NCBI GenBank assembly: GCA_029959325.1
Contig: JASCPF010000032.1
Span: forward strand, 1-35,268
Length of the DNA: 35,268 bases
Origin: Microbacteriaceae bacterium PS02068
GTDB lineage: Bacteria > Actinomycetota > Actinomycetes > Actinomycetales > Microbacteriaceae
Direction: 5' to 3'
The translations under genes were made by a program, and so were the position numbers. Positions 14,947 to 21,519 of this stretch are shown here, in pieces. Numbering within the stretch: position 1 is the stretch's first letter; each line of letters opens with the position of its first letter. The notes under the pieces were generated by a model. That model did no database searches. It was not told the DNA's origin and saw only the letters and a program-made list of their open reading frames with translations.

Positions 14947-15369
14947 ATGGATCCGACCCTGCTCGCCGTCCTCTCGATCTTCGGCGGCGCCGCGCTCACC
15001 GGCCTCGTGGGCTTCATTGCGGCGGCGATCGAGCGCAGACGCGAGCACGAGAAGTGGGTCCGCGAGAAGCGATACGAAGCCTACGTGAGCGCGCTGACTC
15101 TCTCGGCTGCCATGAACTCGCTCGCGGACGAGTCCGCCCAGATGGCGGAGACATCTGCCTCGGAAGATCGCAAGATTCTTCTGCGCGAACGCTTGACGAG
15201 TCTGAGCGAGAAAGCGTTCGAGGCGGCGGCACCCTTCGCGGTGCTCGGCCCCGAGTCAGTCGACGTGCTGCTCGTGCAGCTGACCAACGCGCCGACCTTC
15301 GAGGAGAGAAACACGGCGCACAACGCGCTCATCGCCGAGATGCGCAAGACGCTCAAGATCAAGGACTAG
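14947..15369 (+). CDS. Small membrane-anchored helical protein
   Basis: This 140-aa protein has one N-terminal transmembrane helix (about residues 4-27). The charged sequence ERRREHEKWVREKRYEAY follows, then a long amphipathic helical cytoplasmic region up to the C-terminus. No family is recognised with confidence, though one-helix proteins with this WxxEKRxxAY segment are common in actinobacterial phages and genomes. The ATG at 14947 is preferred over an in-frame TTG at 14923 because the membrane helix starts there and a -10-like TATGCT sits 6 nt before it. Its position just after the tape measure and its own promoter suggest a cargo (moron-type) gene, for example in exclusion or phage interference; that function is inferred. 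Confidence 0.75.
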   Translation: MDPTLLAVLSIFGGAALTGLVGFIAAAIERRREHEKWVREKRYEAYVSALTLSAAMNSLADESAQMAETSASEDRKILLRERLTSLSEKAFEAAAPFAVLGPESVDVLLVQLTNAPTFEERNTAHNALIAEMRKTLKIKD

Positions 15370-15491
15370 AGCCGCACCGCCCCGCACTCGGGGCACCGCT
15401 AGAATCGCCCGCTCTCGTCCGGCTCGAGCGACGTCAGGCACACCTCGCATCGCGGCAGTGCGTCGGCGTGCTCATCGTCCTCGCGCCTCAT
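15366..15491 (-). pseudogene. Tiny zinc-ribbon gene interrupted by an in-frame TAG
   Basis: From the ATG at 15491 the minus strand encodes 30 residues containing CEVC, then a TAG (complement of 15399-15401). The same frame then continues with RCPECGAVRL and ends at a second TAG (15366-15368). CxxC, a 17-residue gap and CxxC make a plausible four-cysteine zinc ribbon of 40 residues if the first TAG is read through or was once a sense codon such as TGG. No good Shine-Dalgarno sequence is seen. It opposes the strand of the surrounding genes, and its end overlaps the stop of the membrane-protein gene. It may be a decayed gene, or chance. Confidence 0.35.
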
Positions 15492-15689
15492 GGCGTCACT
15501 CTGCCCGCTTGCCGCGGGCGCCGCTCGATTTGTCCGCAGGCGGCCGTCCGATCTCACCTAATAGATTGTCTGATCAGGCGCTTTCGCTTGCCTACGGGTC
15601 GTGGTTGTTATAAGCTCGACGCAACAACAACAGACGACGTGCATGGTTATGGGCCTGCGTCACGACCACCTCGAAAGGGGGTCGTGGCC
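15492..15689 (+). promoter_or_regulatory. Promoter and leader of the replication operon
   Basis: Together with the doubtful mini-gene before it, this is the only sizeable gap in the plus-strand gene set of the element. TTGCCT (15589-15594), 16 nt and TAAGCT (15611-15616) make a plausible promoter in a locally AT-rich patch. The leader contains CACGACC (15661-15667) and GGTCGTG (15680-15686). These can pair to form a stem whose loop exposes the purine-rich ribosome binding site GAAAGGGG, just before the ATG at 15690. A further GGTCGTGG lies at 15597-15604. Confidence 0.45.
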
Positions 15690-15911
15690 ATGCCCACGGA
15701 CTCCAGCATCCCGCCCGTCCGACAGACGGCTCTCGCCAAAGCCCGCGCCGCTCGTAAGCTTGATCCTTCGGACCCTTCGTCCGCTGCGCAGGATCATGCC
15801 GCGGCACAGATCAATGCCGCGATCGACCACGCTCTGTCCGCCAGTGGTGAGCCGCTGAAGCGCGCGCACGCCGAGGCTCTCGCGGCCCGCCTGAAGGCGG
15901 CGAGCCGGTGA
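15690..15911 (+). CDS. Small Ala-rich helical protein
   Basis: This 73-aa protein is a likely helical, Ala/His-containing polypeptide with no Cys and no membrane segment; I recognise no family. The ATG at 15690 has a strong AAAGGGGG ribosome site at about 8 nt. The much longer open frame that enters from upstream lacks a credible start. It is the first gene of a coupled run into the primase gene (GTGA and ATGA overlaps), which makes a role in replication control plausible but unproven. Confidence 0.7.
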   Translation: MPTDSSIPPVRQTALAKARAARKLDPSDPSSAAQDHAAAQINAAIDHALSASGEPLKRAHAEALAARLKAASR

Positions 15912-16264
15912 CCGCCCCACGAGTAAGCCGCCCGGCGGGAACCGAGCGGCTAGGAACTCAAATGGTTGCGACGCCTAAGAGCTCGATCAATTCTCTCACG
16001 GGCGGCCGACACGTCGCCAGAGACACCTTCGCGGGCCTCCTCGTCGACGCGCTGATGACGTACGCCAAGCTCTCCGAGGATCAGCGTCCTCCCGTTGGCA
16101 CGTGCGTTCTCATCCAGCGCGGCCGCGACCATGACGTCCGTGGGACCGTCCTCGGCTACGACGTACGCGGTGTCGCCGTCGAGGCCCGGTTCGCCTTCGT
16201 CGGTCTGCAGCGCGTGTACCTGCCCTGGTCGGCCATCCGCGCAATGATCGAGGTGCCCGCATGA
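15908..16264 (+). CDS. Protein of unknown function upstream of the primase
   Basis: This 118-aa protein has a mainly helical N-terminal half and a beta-rich C-terminal half (about residues 60-118, with GTCVLIQRGRDHDVRGTVLG). The second half resembles a small SH3-like barrel. No family is assigned. The GTG at 15908 overlaps the previous stop; an alternative ATG at 15962 would give 100 residues with a weak AGGAA site. The stop overlaps the primase start (ATGA), so it is co-translated with the replication protein. Confidence 0.7.
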   Translation: MTAPRVSRPAGTERLGTQMVATPKSSINSLTGGRHVARDTFAGLLVDALMTYAKLSEDQRPPVGTCVLIQRGRDHDVRGTVLGYDVRGVAVEARFAFVGLQRVYLPWSAIRAMIEVPA

Positions 16265-18555
16265 GCGCCGCGAAGCTCCTCAAGCAGGCCCAACGGCTCG
16301 GCGCCGCGGGCTTCCGCGTGTTCCCGCTGCACGAGAAGGACGGCAAAGTCTGCCGCGTCAACGGCTGGCCCGAGAAGGCATCTACCGAGTCCGACGCGAT
16401 CGCGCGGCTGTGGCAGAACCGCGACGTCGTGGCGATAGCCATCGCGACCGGTACGGACTGGACCGTGGTCGACCTGGACGTGCCTGGCGATCGCCACCAG
16501 CACGACGGCGCCGCGTCCCTCCAGGCTGCGGGCGTCGAGCTTCCGGCGACGCTGACGGTTCGCACCGGCTCGGGCGGCGCGCATGCCTTCTACCGCACGG
16601 CCGGCGCGCCCCGCCGGAACGTCTCGAACGTCGAGCACCCCGAGCATGGGAAGCTCCTCGGCGTCGACGTCCGCGGCGCGGGCGGGTTCGTGAAGGTGCA
16701 CGACGCTCGTGCGCTACTCGACGGCATCGACACGATCGTGGACGCGCCCGGCTGGCTGCCGCTGGCGGATGAGGGCGGTTCTGCTGGCACGTCTCGGCGA
16801 GCGACCTCGAGCGACCTGGAGGCGTGGCTCGGCGCGGAGCGCAAGGCCAAGCCAACCAAGCTGACACGTGAGGCCGTGGAGGCGGTTCCGCTCGAAGGCG
16901 GGACCAACAGCGACCTGCCGCGCATCCTCCGCCCGATCCTGATGGCCACGGTCGGTCGCCGTGGCCGCGCGTGGGCGTATGAGACGGCTCGGGAGCGCTG
17001 GACGCGGAACTGGCCGGGCCAGGACTTCGCGAAGGCGTTCGACCTCGATTTCGCGCGCCTCGCCGGCGAGTGGAACGAGCGCACCCTGACGCACACCTTC
17101 CCGCTCGCGGCGAAGGTCGCCCCTGCGGCCGCGTCCCCCAAGGAGACCCCGATGACCGACCGCGACGTGCGGCACGACGCCGACCGCGCCGAGATGATCG
17201 CCGCCGAACTGCACGGTGATCTGCTTTACGTCGACGGCCAGTCGCCGCATATCTGGGACGGTCGGCGCTGGGTGCCTCGAGGCGACGCCTACGCGATCGA
17301 GATGGTGCGCCGCTGGCACGAGGACGCGGCACGCTCGGCGATCGGCTCAGACCTGCGCGGCGACGAGATCGGCAGGCTCCTCAGTCGGTCGGCGATCGCC
17401 GCGAGCGAGGCGCTGCTGCGCGGCATCCTCGCCGTGCGCGCCGATCAGATGGACGCCGACCCAGATCTGCTGAACGTACAGAACGGCGTCGTCGACCTGC
17501 GGACCGGCGTGCTCAGCCCGCACGACCCGGCGCTGCGCATGACGAAGGTGGCGGGTGCGGAGTACCGTCCCGGCGCGAAGCACGCCGACTGGACGAACGC
17601 GCTCGGTGCGCTGCCGAGCGGCGTCGCCCGATGGCTGCAGGTGCGCTTCGGTCAGGGCATCACCGGACACCTCGTGCCCGACGACAAGCTCGTGCTCCTG
17701 CGCGGCGGCGGCGAGAATGGCAAGAGCGTCATCCTCGGCGGCGTCATGGCGGCTTCAGGCGGCTACGCTGCCGCCTTGCCACACAAGCTGCTCCTCGGCA
17801 GCGCCAGCGACCACACCACCGAGCTCACGACCCTGCAGGGCCTGCGGCTCGGCTTCCTCGAGGAGCTGCCTGAGGGGCGCCGGCTGGACGTCGTGCGACT
17901 GAAGACGGTATTCGGCACCGAACAGGTCACTGCGCGCCGCATCCGGCGCGACAACGAGACGTTCGACGCGACGCACTCGATCTTCGTCACGAGCAACTAC
18001 CGGCCCGAGGTGCCCGAGGTCGACCACGGCACATGGCGCCGCCTGCTGCTCGTCGAATTCCCGTACACCTTCTCGACGAAGCCAGACCTCTCGCTCGGTC
18101 AGCTCCAGGCCGACCCTGGCCTGCGCGCGCGAATGAAGCACGCGAAGGGCGCTCGAGCCGCCGCGGTGCTTGCATGGCTCGTCGAGGGCGCCGTGCGCTG
18201 GTACGCGGCCGACAGGCAATTCCCCGCGCCGCCCGTCGAGGTGGCGGAGGCCACCCGTGAGTGGCGCGCATCCTCCGACGTTGTGAACTCCTTCGCCGAC
18301 GACGCGCTGCGCTTCGAGCCCGACGGCTTCACCTCGACGCGCGAGCTGTATCAGCGCTTCGTGACCTTCCTCGCCGCCCGCGGTCGGCACGAGTGGTCGG
18401 AGACGCTGTTCGCCGGTCGCTTCGAATCGCACGACGTGGCGCGCGGCTTGCGCAAGGAGCGCCGCCGCGTCGACGGCAAGCAGGTGTCCGGCTGGTGGGG
18501 TGTCACCCTCCTTCCCACTCACACGGTGCTCGAGGGCTGGAAGGACGCATCATGA
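16261..18555 (+). CDS. Bifunctional primase-polymerase / SF3 helicase (P4/D5 type)
   Basis: This 764-aa replication protein has an N-terminal Prim-Pol domain (about 1-170), with the metal-binding pair D71/D73 in VVDLDV and H108 in GSGGAHAFY. A linker follows, then a D5-type N-terminal region (about 300-450) and an SF3 helicase. The helicase has Walker A GGGENGKS (482-489), the Walker B-like FLEE (532-535), a sensor Asn in VTSNYRP (N579) and a putative arginine finger in TWRR. Proteins of this plan prime and unwind DNA at phage, plasmid and satellite origins. The ATG overlaps the preceding stop. A second in-frame start at 17152, with a near-perfect ribosome site, could yield a helicase-only form. 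Confidence 0.93.
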   Translation: MSAAKLLKQAQRLGAAGFRVFPLHEKDGKVCRVNGWPEKASTESDAIARLWQNRDVVAIAIATGTDWTVVDLDVPGDRHQHDGAASLQAAGVELPATLTVRTGSGGAHAFYRTAGAPRRNVSNVEHPEHGKLLGVDVRGAGGFVKVHDARALLDGIDTIVDAPGWLPLADEGGSAGTSRRATSSDLEAWLGAERKAKPTKLTREAVEAVPLEGGTNSDLPRILRPILMATVGRRGRAWAYETARERWTRNWPGQDFAKAFDLDFARLAGEWNERTLTHTFPLAAKVAPAAASPKETPMTDRDVRHDADRAEMIAAELHGDLLYVDGQSPHIWDGRRWVPRGDAYAIEMVRRWHEDAARSAIGSDLRGDEIGRLLSRSAIAASEALLRGILAVRADQMDADPDLLNVQNGVVDLRTGVLSPHDPALRMTKVAGAEYRPGAKHADWTNALGALPSGVARWLQVRFGQGITGHLVPDDKLVLLRGGGENGKSVILGGVMAASGGYAAALPHKLLLGSASDHTTELTTLQGLRLGFLEELPEGRRLDVVRLKTVFGTEQVTARRIRRDNETFDATHSIFVTSNYRPEVPEVDHGTWRRLLLVEFPYTFSTKPDLSLGQLQADPGLRARMKHAKGARAAAVLAWLVEGAVRWYAADRQFPAPPVEVAEATREWRASSDVVNSFADDALRFEPDGFTSTRELYQRFVTFLAARGRHEWSETLFAGRFESHDVARGLRKERRRVDGKQVSGWWGVTLLPTHTVLEGWKDAS
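17140..17154 (+). promoter_or_regulatory. Internal ribosome binding site and start within the primase-helicase gene
   Basis: AAGGAG (17140-17145), six bases and ATG (17152-17154, residue 298) lie in frame, in the linker between the Prim-Pol and helicase regions. Translation from here would give a 467-aa protein with the complete helicase and no primase domain. Confidence 0.5.
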
Positions 18556-18842
18556 CGAATCGATGGAGCCGCGGACTCACTGCCGCGGCACGCGCTGGGC
18601 GCTTCGACGAAGCGTTCGTCGAGCGAACGCTGACCTCGCCGCTGGCGGACCGGCTCGACTTCAGCGATTCCGCGCACGAGACGGAGGAGCGAGCCGAGCC
18701 AACCCGGGCATCGCTGGCCATCTCGTGCGCGGCGCACGGCGCGGAAGTCGAGCACCCCTGCTTCGGACGCGCCGACCGACCGGGCGCCGCTGTCTGCCTT
18801 CCGCGCATCTCGCGCGGCATCGCTCTCGGGAGTGCATCGTGA
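18552..18842 (+). CDS. Small Cys/His protein
   Basis: This 96-aa protein has a basic N-terminus and a C-terminal cluster C59-x2-H62-G-x6-C70 and C82 that could bind zinc. A related C-x2-HG-x6-C pattern recurs in the next gene. The ATG overlaps the primase stop by 4 nt and the stop overlaps the next GTG, so it sits inside a fully coupled operon. No family is recognised. A nucleic-acid-binding accessory role is a guess from the zinc-like motif and the neighbouring primase. Confidence 0.65.
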   Translation: MTNRWSRGLTAAARAGRFDEAFVERTLTSPLADRLDFSDSAHETEERAEPTRASLAISCAAHGAEVEHPCFGRADRPGAAVCLPRISRGIALGSAS

Positions 18843-19099
18843 CCGCGCACCCGACGTGGCACGAGCTGCAGATGTACAAGCGTCGCCGCGCGGCGAAACG
18901 GGCGGCACCGAGGTGGCGCCGCGTCGAGCATCACCAGATCGCCACAGAGCCCGCGCTGAAGGTGCCGTGCCCTACGCACGGCGTACCCGTCGGCGTCGCC
19001 TGCCGACCGAGCCCGCGTGCGGTGTGCGTCGGACGTTGCGAGCATGCCGCGCACATGGCGCCGCCCGACCTGACCGACCTCGAAAGGAAGACATCATGA
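18839..19099 (+). CDS. Small basic Cys/His protein
   Basis: This 86-aa protein has an Arg/Lys-rich N-terminal helix (YKRRRAAKRAAPRWRRVEHH) followed by C44-x2-H47-G-x6-C55-x7-C63, resembling the motif in the preceding gene. Small proteins with this C-x2-HG layout are frequent in actinophages and have no assigned function that I know of. The GTG start overlaps the previous stop. The next gene starts inside its stop codon, preceded by AAAGGAAG. Confidence 0.65.
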   Translation: MTAHPTWHELQMYKRRRAAKRAAPRWRRVEHHQIATEPALKVPCPTHGVPVGVACRPSPRAVCVGRCEHAAHMAPPDLTDLERKTS

Positions 19100-19419
19100 C
19101 CCAGCGGTCCGGCTTCATCGGTAGCGCGCCCATCCGGCGCAGCGCCTCCTCGGTCGCGGCGTCCAACCAGGCCGCCGCGGCGTACCGCGAACGCCAGGAG
19201 GCTCAGCGCGAAGCGTCGGAGGCCGCAGAGGCCGCACGACGCGCCGCCGCTGCGCGTCAGGCGCGGGAACGCGCGGCGGCGGCGCCGTCACCCCAACCCG
19301 CGGCCCCGGCGCGCCACGAGGCCACACAGCCGCGTGTGCCGCTCCAGCCTGGCGACACGAAGGTCACCGTCCAGCGCGGGCGCAACGGCAAGACGTACCG
19401 ATTCGGCAACACCATCTGA
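19096..19419 (+). CDS. Ala/Arg-rich coiled-coil protein
   Basis: This 107-aa protein is dominated by a charged Ala/Glu/Arg/Gln helix (about residues 20-65) that would form a long coiled coil. A Pro/Ala linker and a short C-terminal beta segment ending in GKTYRFGNTI follow. The ATG has AAAGGAAG upstream at good spacing. No family is recognised. The helix-plus-linker layout resembles scaffold or tail-assembly helpers but is not diagnostic. Confidence 0.65.
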   Translation: MTQRSGFIGSAPIRRSASSVAASNQAAAAYRERQEAQREASEAAEAARRAAAARQARERAAAAPSPQPAAPARHEATQPRVPLQPGDTKVTVQRGRNGKTYRFGNTI

Positions 19420-19437
19420 TCCCGAAAGGACAGCACC

Positions 19438-20382
19438 ATGAACGACATCACCACCGGCGCGGTCACCGTCACCGTGCCTACCCCCGACGACGCACCCGCG
19501 ATCGTCGACCTCGCCGCGGGAATGCTCCCGTGCCGGCTCTGCGGCATCGCCGTCGACGAAGCAGGCGCTGTGCCCGCCGACCCGCTCGTCGTGCGGCGAT
19601 ACGGCTTCGACTCGCGCCTCGTCGCCGAGGAGGAGCAGCCGACGGTGCTCTGCTCTTCGTGCGTCGGCATCGAGCGCGAGGCGAGGCGCGTGATCGCCGA
19701 GCAGTACGTGCTGACCGTGCCGCCCGGTCGCGTCGTCGCGGCGTTGCGCGTGCTCGACATGCTCGGCGGCCCCGCGCCTACGTTCACCGACGACGAGGAC
19801 GTGCGCTCCCTCGTAGAGCATGTGCCGGCGGCTGAGCTGATCGGCTTCGCGGGGCCGAGCGCCAAGGTCGGTACCTGCTCGTCGTCGCGATGGGCACACG
19901 TCAGCGACGGCCTGCGGCGGACGCTGCGCGAAGGCGCGGCGCGCTGGATGCGTACTCGGCTCGAGCGCCCCACCCCCGTGGCGCCGCCCGCGACCTCGGA
20001 GCGGCGCGGATGCGTGCTATGCGGCGTCGGCACCGTGCCGGCGCTTCCGTCGCGCGCTGGCGAGGTCTGGACGGAGTGCTACATCTCCGCCGCCTCCCTG
20101 GGCGGCGGCAACGGGGCTCAGGGCTCCGTCGATGGCCACACGTGCCCTGCGTGCTCGGCGGCGATTGCAGCGACCGATCGGGGCGGCGTCGCGGCCGTGC
20201 AGGCGGCGGTGCTCGCGTTCATCGGGTATCAGCGCACGACGTGGGAGCCGATCGAGCTCACCGGCGTACGCGGGTGGGGGCTGCGCTCGGGAGCAACGCC
20301 GAACCGCCAGCCGTGGGCGCACGTCGACCTCGCGGGCCTGCGTCGCTCCGTCGCCGCATTCGAGCGTGGGGGCGCGTCGTGA
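19438..20382 (+). CDS. Duplicated four-cysteine zinc-binding protein, unknown function
   Basis: This 314-aa protein contains two separated four-cysteine sites: C32-x2-C35 with C72-x2-C75, and C192-x2-C195 with C236-x2-C239. Each resembles a treble-clef or zinc-knuckle pair, with comparable helical segments after each. This suggests an internal duplication. No HNH or recombinase residues are evident. The ATG has GAAAGGA upstream, and the stop overlaps the next GTG. I do not recognise a family; nucleic-acid binding is inferred from the zinc sites. Confidence 0.65.
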   Translation: MNDITTGAVTVTVPTPDDAPAIVDLAAGMLPCRLCGIAVDEAGAVPADPLVVRRYGFDSRLVAEEEQPTVLCSSCVGIEREARRVIAEQYVLTVPPGRVVAALRVLDMLGGPAPTFTDDEDVRSLVEHVPAAELIGFAGPSAKVGTCSSSRWAHVSDGLRRTLREGAARWMRTRLERPTPVAPPATSERRGCVLCGVGTVPALPSRAGEVWTECYISAASLGGGNGAQGSVDGHTCPACSAAIAATDRGGVAAVQAAVLAFIGYQRTTWEPIELTGVRGWGLRSGATPNRQPWAHVDLAGLRRSVAAFERGGAS

Positions 20383-21230
20383 GCGGGGCGGACGGGGGCG
20401 ATGCCTCGGTGGACGCAACCCCGGACGGAACCTCCGGCGCAACGGAGGAGCGACCCCTGGTCGACGGTTCGAGTACCGATCCCAAGGAACGTGTTGAGCA
20501 ACCTCAGTTCGCGGATCAGGAGCGCGACGCGCAGGGACGGCGGCTGTGCGGTGCGCGGACGCGAGACGGCGGGTCGTGCCGAGCACCTGCGATGGACGGC
20601 GTGCGGCGGTGCCGCGGTCACGGCGGCAAGACGCCCCAGGCCCAGAAGGCGCGGCGCCTCCAGCTCCTCGAGTTGCAGGACGCGGCGATCGCGAAGCTGG
20701 CCCGCTTGATGGTCAGCGGGAGCTCGGACGCCATTCAGCTGCGCGCGGCCGAGGCGATCCTCGACCGCGGCGGTAACCCGCGTGCGACTCGCGTCGACGC
20801 CACGGTCGTGACGCACGCGCAGGAATCGCGCGACCTGCTCGTCGAGCGGCTCCGCACCCTGCGCAGCGAGCGCGGCGAGATCGAACCGCCGCGGCCTGCT
20901 CCTGCTGAAGACGTCGTGGACGCCGAGGTCGTGGAGGAGCCCGCGTCGCTCGTCTCGCCCGCCCTGGCCGAGTCCGCTGCCGAAGCACTCGCCGGCCGCC
21001 TCGCCGCCATGAAGGCTGAGCGCGCTGCGGCCGCCGAGTGGGCCGACGCCGAGGTGGCCGAGCGGGAACCCGAACTGGAGGGCGCCGAACCGGAGGCAGA
21101 GCCCGAGCCGGTCGCGTCCGCCGAGGTCGTCATGCCACCCGTGTCGCGGCGATATGGGCAGGGCGTCCGCGCCGCGAAAGTCACGGTCGCGGACCTCGCC
21201 GGAGTGCTCGAGCGCGCCCGCCAGGGGTGA
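20379..21230 (+). CDS. Zinc-finger HGG protein, possibly small-terminase-like
   Basis: This 283-aa protein has a low-complexity N-terminus and then a compact zinc motif, C57-x9-C67-x10-C78-x2-H81, running into GHGGKTPQAQKARRLQLLEL. Next is a helical segment with ARLMVSGSSDAIQLRAAEAIL (about 109-128). The combination of a CGA...C...RC..HGG motif and AxxAAxxILDRGG is common in actinophage proteins, some of which lie next to, or are annotated as, small terminase subunits. The C-terminal half (about 160-283) is acidic and low-complexity. A small terminase in a satellite could redirect DNA packaging, but the assignment rests on motif resemblance only. The GTG overlaps the previous stop. Confidence 0.6.
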   Translation: MSGADGGDASVDATPDGTSGATEERPLVDGSSTDPKERVEQPQFADQERDAQGRRLCGARTRDGGSCRAPAMDGVRRCRGHGGKTPQAQKARRLQLLELQDAAIAKLARLMVSGSSDAIQLRAAEAILDRGGNPRATRVDATVVTHAQESRDLLVERLRTLRSERGEIEPPRPAPAEDVVDAEVVEEPASLVSPALAESAAEALAGRLAAMKAERAAAAEWADAEVAEREPELEGAEPEAEPEPVASAEVVMPPVSRRYGQGVRAAKVTVADLAGVLERARQG

Positions 21231-21231
21231 T

Positions 21232-21334
21232 CTGAATCGGCCGCTAAGTCCTCACGAAAGCGCCCACTTAGCCACGATCCGCGAGGGTCAAACGCTAAGT
21301 GGGCGCTTTTTCGTGGACTTGGCGGCCGATTCAG
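21232..21334. repeat. Long inverted repeat with 40-nt arms
   Basis: Bases 21232-21271 and the reverse complement of 21295-21334 are nearly identical (one substitution and two 2-nt indels), with a 23-nt loop. The inner stem GCGCCCACTTAG/CTAAGTGGGCGC is followed by TTTTT, so on the plus strand it can act as a terminator for the operon that stops at 21230. On the minus strand it could stop integrase read-through. The outer 27 nt of each arm go beyond what a terminator needs. Confidence 0.85.
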
Positions 21335-21391
21335 CACCCTCAACGCCCTTATCCGTCGAAAATCGAGCGACTTAGCGTGCTTTTCGTCGAG

Positions 21392-21484
21392 TGTGCAGGG
21401 TGTGCAGGCACCTTTGTTTCCCCCGCGTACGCGCATTAGGCCCGTTATACAAAGGTGCCTGCACACCCTGCACAACCCTGCACA
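21392..21484. repeat. 26-bp perfect inverted repeat with iterons, candidate replication origin
   Basis: Bases 21392-21417 and 21449-21474 are perfect reverse complements, with a 31-nt spacer that contains the palindrome CGCGTACGCG. The octamer CCTGCACA occurs at 21458, 21467 and 21477, and as its complement TGTGCAGG at 21392 and 21401, spaced 9-10 nt. Iterons of this kind are typical of origins recognised by the primase-helicase of P4-like elements. Together with the neighbouring long inverted repeat it fills the gap between the convergent packaging-like gene and integrase. Confidence 0.55.
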
Positions 21485-21519
21485 CCACCGACGCCCGCGG
21501 TGGCCGAAAGTGGCTCGAT

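Noticed and set aside
14907..15689. 334-aa plus-strand frame ending at 15911
   Set aside because: The upstream part overlaps the membrane-protein gene in another frame and the non-coding leader. The strong ribosome site before the ATG at 15690 defines the gene.
21392..21484. CRISPR-like array
   Set aside because: The repeats are 8-mers at 9-10 nt spacing and an inverted pair, with no spacers of uniform length and no cas genes.
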